Assembly (NCBI GenBank): GCA_038256935.1
Contig: JBBSJV010000078.1
Coordinates: 1-6,375, forward strand
Direction of reading: 5' to 3'
Length of the DNA stretch: 6,375 nt
Source of the DNA: JBBSJV01 sp038256935
GTDB taxonomy: Bacteria; Patescibacteriota; JACMRA01
The position numbers were made by a program, and so were the translations under genes. Below are positions 1 to 5,917 of this stretch, piece after piece (positions within the stretch are counted from its first letter, which is position 1; each line of letters starts with the position of its first letter). The notes below the pieces were generated by a model. The model had not been told where the DNA came from. It made no database searches and saw nothing but the letters and a program-made list of their open reading frames with translations.

Positions 1-270
1 AAAAGGAATATTTAGCTTTTTAAGATCACTTTCAACCTCTTTTAGGCCCTCAATCATAAATTCAAAATGACTAGTATTTGCTATGGAATAGTTGGGTTGA
101 AGGCAAAAAACTACTAAGACTGAATTGCCAGTTTCCATAGCTTTCTCTTGAGCTAAAAGCAAAGCCCAGTTATCCTCCACTCTCTGATCCCTACTCATCC
201 AATAAACCACGTCACCTTTTGTTTGCTTCACTTCATTTAAAAACCTATATCTTTTGGGATCGATTTGCAT
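1..270 (-). CDS. phrB: Class II CPD photolyase (deoxyribodipyrimidine photo-lyase), N-terminal fragment
   Basis: The minus strand reads 90 uninterrupted codons from an ATG at 268-270 to the left edge of the window, where the gene continues. Near the N-terminus (residues 21-38) it has VVYWMSRDQRVEDNWALL, which closely matches the opening strand and helix of the class II photolyase alpha/beta domain (consensus YWMxRDxRxxDNWAL). The residues after it (LVVFCLQPNYSIAN, then an FMIEGLKEVE helix) also fit. By family knowledge, this flavoenzyme splits cyclobutane pyrimidine dimers in DNA using light and FADH-. The FAD-binding C-terminal domain lies outside the window, so integrity cannot be judged. 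The ATG is chosen because the conserved motif starts about 20 residues downstream, the usual distance. No clear Shine-Dalgarno site precedes it. The neighbour to the right is a convergently oriented decayed gene. Confidence 0.88.
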   Translation of the reverse strand, partial: MQIDPKRYRFLNEVKQTKGDVVYWMSRDQRVEDNWALLLAQEKAMETGNSVLVVFCLQPNYSIANTSHFEFMIEGLKEVESDLKKLNIPF

Positions 271-289
271 GATTTAAGACTGTAAAAAC

Positions 290-320
290 ATTACAATCTT
301 GTAAACTGTAGCTTTGACAA
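290..320 (-). promoter_or_regulatory. Candidate sigma-70 promoter for the photolyase
   Basis: On the minus strand a TTGTCA box (315-320, 5 of 6 matches to the -35 consensus) is followed after 19 bases by TGTAAT (290-295, 5 of 6 matches to the -10 consensus). The spacing is longer than the optimal 17, and the region is AT-rich, so chance matches are likely. It would give a leader of roughly 12-15 bases before the ATG at 270. Confidence 0.25.
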
Positions 321-458
321 TTAGATTATCTTGCAATTGTTCTTTTTTAGCTATAAATACATAGATGGTAAAAAATCCTGGCAGAACCTACAAGAAATTG
401 GTAAACAGACTTTTCCGGTTTGATTTATTCCTAGTCTAAACTCGGCGATTAATTTTAA

Positions 459-933
459 ATGATATATAATAAATAATCAGATTTTTTCTTTTGAGGGAAT
501 TATTGACAAGCATGACTGTGGGAAATAATATTATACCGTGGTTTTCTTGGATCCAAAACTTATTTTCATACTTCCACTTAAAGAATTTCTAAAGCTTCGA
601 ATTAATGCTGAAGTTGATGGGATTCCGTTAAATGGGCTTTTATGCCTGATCAAGGAAATTGGTATTTGATGTTACCACGTAAGTTTTTAAAAATTTTGAT
701 AAAACTTTAGACGATATTGTAAGGGTTGATTTTGAAATTGCAGATCAGGATTTTGTGGATATTAGGCCAGAATTAAGATATTGGCTCAGTGAGCGTGAAG
801 AAATAAATAAAATCTGGAAAAGCCTAAGTCCTGGAAAACAGAGAAAATTTGCACATAAGATAAATCAGGCAAAATCAATCACTACTTTAGAAAAAGATTA
901 TTTGAGCTTGAAGAGTATTTGCTTAGTCTATAG
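459..933 (+). pseudogene. Decayed DUF1905 / YdeI-OmpD-associated family gene (one nonsense, three frameshifts)
   Basis: Joining three reading frames restores a protein with the DUF1905 fold followed by the C-terminal YdeI/OmdA-type segment. Frame 1 gives FEGIIDKHDCGK, an in-frame TAA at 526-528, then YYTVVFLDPKLIFILPLKEF and LRINAEVDGIPLNG. One base is missing near 634-636 (a GGG run), after which AFMPDQGNWYLMLPRKFLKIL continues. A second missing base near 698 leads into DKTLDDIVRVDFEIADQDF, then PELRYWLSEREEINKIW and SLSPGKQRKFAHKINQAKSI. A third missing base in the A-run at 891-895 restores the family ending RLFELEEYLLSL and a stop at 931-933. The hallmark pieces (inAeVdGipxngAfMPxxxGnWYLmLP; SPGKxRxFAHxINxAK; TxEKR) are all recognisable. 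The original start is unclear; an ATG at 459 is in another frame. These proteins are small and of uncertain function; some members are annotated as bacteriocin-protection proteins. Either the gene is dead or the read has homopolymer errors. Confidence 0.8.
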
Positions 934-1030
934 TTTATCATACTTTTACAATTATCTTAAAGGCACTCTTAGACTTATACTTTTCATTATTGGAAGATCA
1001 ATTTCATATTTTTTAAAATTCATTATAAAT

Positions 1031-1056
1031 AGACCCCGTAACGAGTACGGGGTGAC
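1031..1056. repeat. REP-like palindrome (8-bp perfect stem, 5-base loop)
   Basis: The arm ACCCCGTA (1033-1040) pairs perfectly with TACGGGGT (1046-1053) around the loop ACGAG, in an otherwise very AT-rich spacer. The GC-rich stem with GTC/GAC flank resembles the dispersed palindromes that occur in many copies between genes in various bacterial genomes. Only one copy is in this window, so repeat status is inferred. It lies 36 bases beyond the tig stop on the minus strand and could also end or stabilise the tig transcript. However, no good U-tract follows the stem in either direction. Confidence 0.5.
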
Positions 1057-1091
1057 AACAAAAAAAGTGGAAGGAAATTTTCTATGAAATA

Positions 1092-2513
1092 TTATTTCTT
1101 AGCCTTAGCTGGTTTCTTGGCTGTATCTGGTTTTGCAGATTTTTTAGCTGGTTTCTTACCGTCAACAAAAGTTGCTCTATCGTAAACCCACTGGAAAGAT
1201 TTGTTTCTAAGTAATCTATCAAAGGCTAGATCCATGATTCTATTTTCTTCCATTTCAGACTTAGCTACATTGTATTTTTCAGGGTCTTTTTTCATCTCAT
1301 CAGCTGCTTTTTTGATCTCAGCTTCACTGATCTTATCATCGATTTTAACTTGATAAATTGCTCTCAAGATTTCTACTAATTTAAACTCTTTATAAACGTA
1401 GTCTTTAACTGCTTTTACAATATCAGCTTCTTTTTTCAACCCCTTATCAGCATCAGGAAGCCCTGAAACTGCAAATACATCAGATAGGTCTTGCTTGCTG
1501 TGCTCTGCTCTGTGTTTTAGCTCCTCTAATATGCGATTAGACTCTACTTCCATTTGAGCCTCTGGTAGATCAAAATCTGGAGTTTGCTCGATTATATTTC
1601 TAATTAATTCTCTTCTTTTGAGTGTAGCTAGAATACTTTCAGTTTCTTGATCGTAAATGCTATGCAAGAAAGTCAAAAAAGCCTCTTTATCGGCAAATTG
1701 TTTTTTGGCATCTTCTACATTTTCAAAAATCTCATCAACTGTTTTGTATTTTGGTTGATTTACTTCTTTGATTGTGACTTTGAAAGTGTAATTGTGGTTA
1801 TGATCTCCGTGTGGAAGGTTTAAGACAAAGTCTTTGGTTTCTCCTACCTTACTATCTAGCAAATGAGCATCAAATTCTGGTGGGAACTGCCCTCCTCCAA
1901 GTAAGATTTTAATATCTTTGTTTTCAGTAGTTTCTCCATCTTCGACAGACTCAATGATATCAGTAACTAATTGATAACCGTTTTTAGATTTATTCTTACT
2001 AGGTTCAAATTCGTTTAGATTAACCAAGATTTTTTCTTCTTCTCTGCCTTGGAATTCTTCAAAGGATAATCTTTCTCCTGCCTCAGATAAATCTGGAGTG
2101 GATACTTGTAGACCATCTAACTTAGAAAGATCGATTTTTGGAAGTAAAGTAATAATTACTTTGAAATGGAATCCATCATCTTCAAGTTTTACACTTTCTG
2201 GATCAACTTGAGCTGGGATATTTGCTGGAATCCTGTCTTCTTTTTTGAGGTACTGAGTAACTTCTGGTTGCAAGTCTTTATAAAATCTTTGCACTGCTTC
2301 TTCTAAAACTAATTGGTTCAGCTTTACAGGATCAGCTTGTTTTAGGGCAAGATCTGCTGGTGCTTTTCCTTTTCTAAAACCTTTTACCTCTACATTTTTG
2401 AGGTACTGCTGGGTTAGTCTTTGGGAAAACTCTTCGTATTCTTTATTTTCCACGTGGCATTGCACGTGAAGGTTTAAAACGTCTTGTAAAGTGGTAGAAA
2501 CTATTTTGGCCAT
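1092..2513 (-). CDS. tig: Trigger factor (ribosome-associated chaperone, FKBP-type PPIase)
   Basis: The 473-residue product has trigger-factor order. The N-terminal ribosome-binding domain carries the diagnostic loop GFRKGKAP at residues 45-52 (consensus GFRxGxxP), which docks on ribosomal protein L23 at the exit tunnel. An FKBP-like PPIase domain lies at about 160-252, with LGGGQFPPEF near 205-214, VGETKDFVLNLP at 223-234 and FKVTIKEV at 244-251. A helical C-terminal chaperone domain runs to about 445. Family members are usually about 430-480 residues, so this one is complete. The last 20 or so residues are a Lys/Ala/Pro-rich tail (from GKKPAKKSAK at 452), longer and more basic than in E. 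coli, and possibly an rRNA or nascent-chain contact. The His-containing stretch HGDHNHNY (235-242) in the PPIase domain is minor. The start ATG (2511-2513) directly precedes the conserved first strand and has no visible Shine-Dalgarno site. The gene diverges from mutM. Usual partners clpP/clpX are not seen. Confidence 0.95.
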   Translation of the reverse strand: MAKIVSTTLQDVLNLHVQCHVENKEYEEFSQRLTQQYLKNVEVKGFRKGKAPADLALKQADPVKLNQLVLEEAVQRFYKDLQPEVTQYLKKEDRIPANIPAQVDPESVKLEDDGFHFKVIITLLPKIDLSKLDGLQVSTPDLSEAGERLSFEEFQGREEEKILVNLNEFEPSKNKSKNGYQLVTDIIESVEDGETTENKDIKILLGGGQFPPEFDAHLLDSKVGETKDFVLNLPHGDHNHNYTFKVTIKEVNQPKYKTVDEIFENVEDAKKQFADKEAFLTFLHSIYDQETESILATLKRRELIRNIIEQTPDFDLPEAQMEVESNRILEELKHRAEHSKQDLSDVFAVSGLPDADKGLKKEADIVKAVKDYVYKEFKLVEILRAIYQVKIDDKISEAEIKKAADEMKKDPEKYNVAKSEMEENRIMDLAFDRLLRNKSFQWVYDRATFVDGKKPAKKSAKPDTAKKPAKAKK

Positions 2514-2520
2514 ATAGGTT

Positions 2521-2550
2521 AGTATGGCTTATTATAGGCTTTTTTGTCAA
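2521..2550 (-). promoter_or_regulatory. Candidate promoter for tig, giving a leaderless or near-leaderless mRNA
   Basis: A perfect TTGACA lies on the minus strand at 2545-2550. With an 18-base spacer it pairs with CATACT (2521-2526, 4 of 6). A perfect TATAAT is at 2531-2536 but only 8 bases from this box; its own -35 would be TTGAGT (2552-2557) at 15 bases. Either choice puts the transcript start within about 15 bases of the ATG at 2513, consistent with the absence of a Shine-Dalgarno site. Confidence 0.42.
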
Positions 2551-2572
2551 CACTCAAATTTTATTTTTAAAT
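2544..2572 (+). promoter_or_regulatory. Candidate promoter for mutM, overlapping the tig -35 box
   Basis: TTGTCA (2544-2549, 5 of 6 to the -35 consensus) is followed by a 17-base spacer and TTAAAT (2567-2572, 4 of 6 to the -10). The predicted start of transcription falls at or just before the mutM ATG at 2580, and no Shine-Dalgarno sequence is seen in the bases before the ATG. The -35 box shares five bases with the TTGACA box of the opposite strand, so the two promoters would compete for polymerase. Confidence 0.38.
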
Positions 2573-2579
2573 ACTATCA

Positions 2580-3485
2580 ATGCCAGAACTACCAGAGGTT
2601 GAAAATGTGAGAAGAAGCTTGTTACCATTTATAGCCGGACAAGAGATACAACAAGTCCAAGTCTTGATGCCAAAACTAGTTACAAGCAATGGAACAACGA
2701 GAAAAAGTAATCAAAAAAAAGCAGACGAGTTTATCAAACAAACCGTGGGAAGAAAAATTGTTGATCTGACAAGAAGGGCTAAAAACTTAGTTTTTTCTCT
2801 TAGCGATGGATCAGTTCTCATTGGGCATTTGAAAATGACTGGGCAGTTTGTTTATGTCCCATTTTATGAGAAGTCTCAGTCCATTATCGGTGGTGGACAC
2901 CCTATTGAATTATCAGAGTCAAAGCTTCCAAATAAACACAGTTACGTTATAATCACCCTTGAAAAGGGAACTCTGTATTACAACGACGTCAGGCAGTTTG
3001 GCTATCTTTTGTATTACCCTAGCATGCAAGCGATGCTAAGTGATGGGCATTTTGACAAGTACGGGGTTGAGCCACTGGAAGATAAGTTTTTGGAAAAAGA
3101 ATTTGTGGACAAAATAACCAAAAAGACGGGTGTGCTCAAAAATGTATTATTATCTCAAGAAATTGTTGTTGGGCTTGGCAATATTTATGTAGACGAATGT
3201 TGTTTTCTATCAGGAATAAGGCCTCAAAGTAAAATCAGTGACATTTCAAAAGTAAAGCTAAAAAAATTATTCAGATACATCAAGTCTGTATTAAACCACG
3301 CTGTAAGTGAAGGTGGCTCCTCTGTAGCAAACTATATCTTAGCTGATGGAAGCCGAGGTAATTATGCCCGGTATCATTTTGTCTACAACCGCAAAAATAA
3401 GCCTTGTAAGGTCTGTGGAACCAAGCTTGATTCATTAGTAAGTGGAGGCCGCACAACAGTATATTGCAAGCATTGTCAGAAATAA
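2580..3485 (+). CDS. mutM: Formamidopyrimidine-DNA glycosylase (Fpg/MutM)
   Basis: This base-excision repair enzyme removes 8-oxoguanine and formamidopyrimidines and nicks the abasic site by beta,delta-elimination. The product is 301 residues and starts MPELPEVE. The Pro after Met is the catalytic nucleophile and the next Glu is also catalytic, so the start at 2580 is fixed. Other hallmarks are RRAKNLVF with the conserved Lys68, GHLKMTGQF (82-90), NDVRQFG (135-141), and the helix-two-turn-helix segment VVGLGNIYVDE (196-206). GGRTTVYC (289-296) contains the DNA-contacting Arg291, inside a zinc finger with ligands Cys276/Cys279 and Cys296/Cys299. All key residues are present, so the enzyme should be active. 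It is longer than E. coli MutM (269 residues), mainly from extra residues around 33-50 and a stretch near 97-118 before the KHSYV strand. It shares a short divergent promoter region with tig and is followed closely by the EEP gene. Confidence 0.96.
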   Translation: MPELPEVENVRRSLLPFIAGQEIQQVQVLMPKLVTSNGTTRKSNQKKADEFIKQTVGRKIVDLTRRAKNLVFSLSDGSVLIGHLKMTGQFVYVPFYEKSQSIIGGGHPIELSESKLPNKHSYVIITLEKGTLYYNDVRQFGYLLYYPSMQAMLSDGHFDKYGVEPLEDKFLEKEFVDKITKKTGVLKNVLLSQEIVVGLGNIYVDECCFLSGIRPQSKISDISKVKLKKLFRYIKSVLNHAVSEGGSSVANYILADGSRGNYARYHFVYNRKNKPCKVCGTKLDSLVSGGRTTVYCKHCQK

Positions 3486-3507
3486 AAATAGCCATTACAA
3501 TAAGAAG

Positions 3508-4308
3508 ATGAAGATCCTGCAAATAAATGTTTTTAGATTTAGTTACTATAAACAATTAGTTGAGTATATCAAAAAAGAAAACCCCGACATCATTACCATG
3601 CAAGAGGTGGATCTTGGGGGTTGGTTTGAAAAAAATTGTAAAACTAATTTATTAGACAAACTAGCAAAAGAACTTGGATACGAGCTTCATTTTTCTCCTA
3701 GGTATTATAAATCCTACAAAAACCATAAAGAGCAATTTGCTTTTGGAAATGCCATATTATCAAAATTTAAAATCATTAGTCATACCACCTTATATCCACC
3801 ACATTTTTCTAAACAAAATTTACTTCAAGAAGATAACCCACTTTTTACCACTCAAGAGCATTTAGAAAAATACAAATACGCCTTTGATCTTCCAGAGCCC
3901 ATTGGAGTAGTATTATTAGACACTCCACAAGGTTTGATTAGAGTCTACAACATTCATTTAAATGTCTCCTATTTTGGTATTGAAAATTTGATGCAGATGA
4001 AAAGTATTGATTATCTTTTGGAGCAGTACAAACATTTTAATAAACTTCCAACCATTATCTCGGGAGATTTTAATCTTGAATCAAAAACTTACTCTATAGA
4101 AACGTTAGGAAAAAAGTTTACTAGAGCTAATTCCAAGTTTACAAACTCATTAAACCCTTCAAATCATGGTATATTTAACGATCGCAAAGAAGGGTCTTGT
4201 GTGGATCATATTTTTTTGAGTAATGATTTTAGTATTGATTACTGCCAAATTGAACAAGTTGATATTTCTGATCATCTACCAATTCTTTGTGAGTTTGAAT
4301 TAAAATAA
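3508..4308 (+). CDS. Endonuclease/exonuclease/phosphatase (EEP) family protein
   Basis: The 266-residue product has the metal-dependent EEP fold used by DNase I, ExoIII/APE1, sphingomyelinases and inositol phosphatases. Motifs in order are KILQINVF with Asn7, PDIITMQEVD with metal-ligand Glu33, FGNAILSKFKI (80-90), VYNIHLN with His150, and ISGDFNLES with Asp187/Asn189. CVDHIFLS (Asp233/His234) and ISDHLPILCEF with the catalytic pair Asp255/His256 follow. All catalytic positions are retained. I chose ATG 3508 because it directly precedes the first beta strand. An in-frame ATG at 3442 would overlap mutM by 44 bases and add 22 residues without family similarity. The gene begins 22 bases after the mutM stop, so co-transcription is likely. 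That context suggests a DNA-end role, but the QEVD and VDHIF forms are those of the broad EEP family rather than ExoIII (QETK, RIDY). No signal peptide is seen, so a cytoplasmic location is likely. The exact substrate cannot be told. Confidence 0.85.
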   Translation: MKILQINVFRFSYYKQLVEYIKKENPDIITMQEVDLGGWFEKNCKTNLLDKLAKELGYELHFSPRYYKSYKNHKEQFAFGNAILSKFKIISHTTLYPPHFSKQNLLQEDNPLFTTQEHLEKYKYAFDLPEPIGVVLLDTPQGLIRVYNIHLNVSYFGIENLMQMKSIDYLLEQYKHFNKLPTIISGDFNLESKTYSIETLGKKFTRANSKFTNSLNPSNHGIFNDRKEGSCVDHIFLSNDFSIDYCQIEQVDISDHLPILCEFELK

Positions 4309-4309
4309 C

Positions 4310-5917
4310 CTAGATCTGACTAGCACTGATAACTACTAAACCTATGGCTCCATATCTCATGGCATAACTAATATTAGTTTGGTAGTAGGTATTTTCTATT
4401 GTAGTGATATTTATTTGTAGATCCCACAAAGGTTGAGTTTGAGCCTCTTTTTTAAGTACAGCTTTACAGCCTTTGACTGTAGTGGAGCCTGCGGTGGTGA
4501 TATCTTGAAAGGTGAGCATAGAGCTATATGGCTTGTATTTTATACTACAATTTTGGACCTGTGCTGGTAATGTCATCCCTAGATCGATTACCAAGTCTTG
4601 TTCTCCAAATTTAATTGGATTAGCTTTGACTGGGCTAAAAAATATTTCTTCATCTTTGATCACACAAGGCCTTGTTTGAATGCAGCTTAATACCGGTTCT
4701 GGATCAGGTGTTGGCTCAACGGGTTCTTCACTAGGTGTCGTATTAAACCCTGCTATAAGACTAACTAAAGAAGCTTGGTAATATATCGCTGGTTCTGAAA
4801 ATTCCCAAGAGTTTACTGGAAAACCTTCATTGGTATCAAGATATTTTTTTTCAATCGGTTCAGCTGTCAGTTCACCTGCTCTGCTACCCTGATAGTCTTT
4901 GTTAATACCACCAACAATATATCCAGGTGGGACTTGCTTGGTACCTGTTAAATACTCACTATAACCAAACTGTTGATGGTAAAGTTTTGTAACGCTTTTG
5001 CTATAACCTAGATCAAATTCCCCTTGACCCGTGGTAATCATACTAGAGCCAAGTGGGTTTCTACCATTTAGATAATTTAATTGAAAAAGGGCCCTGTTTT
5101 CCAGTTCTTGATTTCTTGTCTCAAACAGCCCTGAGTTTTTGGCTCTGAGGTTAGCTAAGGCGATATTACCAATGACATTATTGCTGCCCCAATGGAATTG
5201 ATCCTGACTCATTTTAGCTAAATAAGCACCGCCACTTTCTCCCCATATCATCGGCTCCCAATTTTGTACTATTTCCAAGTATCTAGCAGTAATCCTGTCT
5301 TTTATATCTGCTCTAGCATTATCTAATTTTATATAATCAAGCAGGGAGTCACCTTGATAAGGTTGATACATACTCCACCCTTTATCCGTCCAAGCAATGG
5401 AGTTTTCAAGATAAGTATTAATATCATTTTGGTAAGTATTATCCCCTGTTAGCTGAAAAAGATACACCGCTGCTGTTACTCTAGAACCTATTTGAGACCT
5501 CGTATCTCTATCGGCATCACCGGCTTTGATAGTCCCGTCATCGCAGTTTTCATCCAAACTAGGAGCTGCAGCAAAAGCCTCGTAGGCTTGAATAGAGCGA
5601 GCTTGTAGATCACTAGCATAGCTAGTCAATTCTGGAAAATCTCGCATCACCAAAGAAGCTTGGGCAAACATAGAACTGACAGCAATAGTTGAAGATGTGC
5701 ATTTTGGACCGTAGTACCTGTGCCTAGTGTCTTGATCTGGGATTGGATTTGCACTGTCATGGGTAATATAGCCAAGTTTATTATGGGCTTTACCATCAGC
5801 TGTATCTTGCATTTTTTTGAGCCAATCTAATTCATACTTGATCTCGTCTATCAGATCAGGCAGGCCATTACCAGGGCAATTGCCGATAAGGGCAGGAATA
5901 TCAGGCTGCCGGTTCAT
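4310..5917 (-). CDS. Glycoside hydrolase family 9 (cellulase-type), N-terminally truncated
   Basis: The GH9 (alpha/alpha)6-barrel domain spans about residues 5-391. Recognisable blocks are GNGLPDLIDEIKYELDWLKK (16-35), DTRHRYYGPKCTSSTIAV (63-80), WGSNNVIGNIALANL (243-257), LNYLNGRNPLGSSMITTGQG (280-299), PPGYIVGG (330-337) and WEFSEPAIYYQASLVSLIAG (371-390), where Glu375 fits the general-acid position. The family cleaves beta-1,4-glucans by inversion and is normally secreted. The upstream DAGD-type motif with the catalytic base, any Ig-like domain and a signal peptide are absent. The apparent Met at 5915-5917 lies in sequence that reads as sigma factor on the other strand, so it is not a real start, and genuine GH9 sequence ends near 5900. 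After the barrel comes a Pro/Glu linker (394-409), then about 125 residues I cannot assign, with Cys412, Cys418, Cys457 and Cys484. The stop is one base from the convergent EEP stop. As present, the product would probably be inactive. Confidence 0.88.
   Translation of the reverse strand: MNRQPDIPALIGNCPGNGLPDLIDEIKYELDWLKKMQDTADGKAHNKLGYITHDSANPIPDQDTRHRYYGPKCTSSTIAVSSMFAQASLVMRDFPELTSYASDLQARSIQAYEAFAAAPSLDENCDDGTIKAGDADRDTRSQIGSRVTAAVYLFQLTGDNTYQNDINTYLENSIAWTDKGWSMYQPYQGDSLLDYIKLDNARADIKDRITARYLEIVQNWEPMIWGESGGAYLAKMSQDQFHWGSNNVIGNIALANLRAKNSGLFETRNQELENRALFQLNYLNGRNPLGSSMITTGQGEFDLGYSKSVTKLYHQQFGYSEYLTGTKQVPPGYIVGGINKDYQGSRAGELTAEPIEKKYLDTNEGFPVNSWEFSEPAIYYQASLVSLIAGFNTTPSEEPVEPTPDPEPVLSCIQTRPCVIKDEEIFFSPVKANPIKFGEQDLVIDLGMTLPAQVQNCSIKYKPYSSMLTFQDITTAGSTTVKGCKAVLKKEAQTQPLWDLQINITTIENTYYQTNISYAMRYGAIGLVVISASQI
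5894..5911. other. Chimeric junction between the GH9 gene and the sigma-factor fragment
   Basis: Left of here the minus strand codes for GH9 sequence (IPALIGNCPGNGLPDLIDE). Right of here the plus strand codes for sigma-70 regions 3-4 starting IRLPVHATEA. Both proteins are cut inside a conserved domain within a few bases of each other, and the base composition rises sharply: hand counts give 17 GC of 60 at 4081-4140 and 32 of 60 at 6061-6120. The exact breakpoint cannot be set without relatives, because the codons at 5897-5905 read acceptably on both strands. Confidence 0.75.

Noticed and set aside
365..439. Short basic peptide frame of 24 codons in the gap after the photolyase
   Set aside because: Too short, no ribosome binding site, no family likeness; expected by chance in AT-rich DNA.
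961..1024. Short minus-strand frame of 23 codons starting MNFKKYEIDL, beyond the tig end
   Set aside because: No ribosome site, no recognisable family, ends quickly; most likely chance.
1033..1053. Hairpin as a classical intrinsic terminator, or as a CRISPR repeat
   Set aside because: Neither strand has a T-run directly after the stem, and there is only one copy with no spacers.
755..1087. Open frame of 110 codons starting with GTG
   Set aside because: It is the middle of the broken DUF1905/YdeI-type gene; beyond about 895 it runs out of frame into AT-rich spacer, giving chance hydrophobic sequence. The family's own ending is in another frame and stops at 931-933.
3442..3507. Upstream ATG extending the EEP gene by 22 residues
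   Set aside because: The extension overlaps the mutM zinc-finger coding region and shows no EEP similarity; the fold's first strand begins at Met 3508.
3280..3555. Minus-strand open frame of 91 codons
   Set aside because: It lies antisense over the conserved mutM C-terminus and the EEP start, with no recognisable motif.
3674..3865. Plus-strand open frame of 63 codons
   Set aside because: It lies inside the EEP gene in another frame; the EEP frame carries all catalytic motifs.
5915..5917. ATG as the true start of the GH9 gene
   Set aside because: It lies in sequence that codes for the sigma-factor Val-His on the other strand, in mid-domain for GH9, without signal peptide or the upstream catalytic-base motif.
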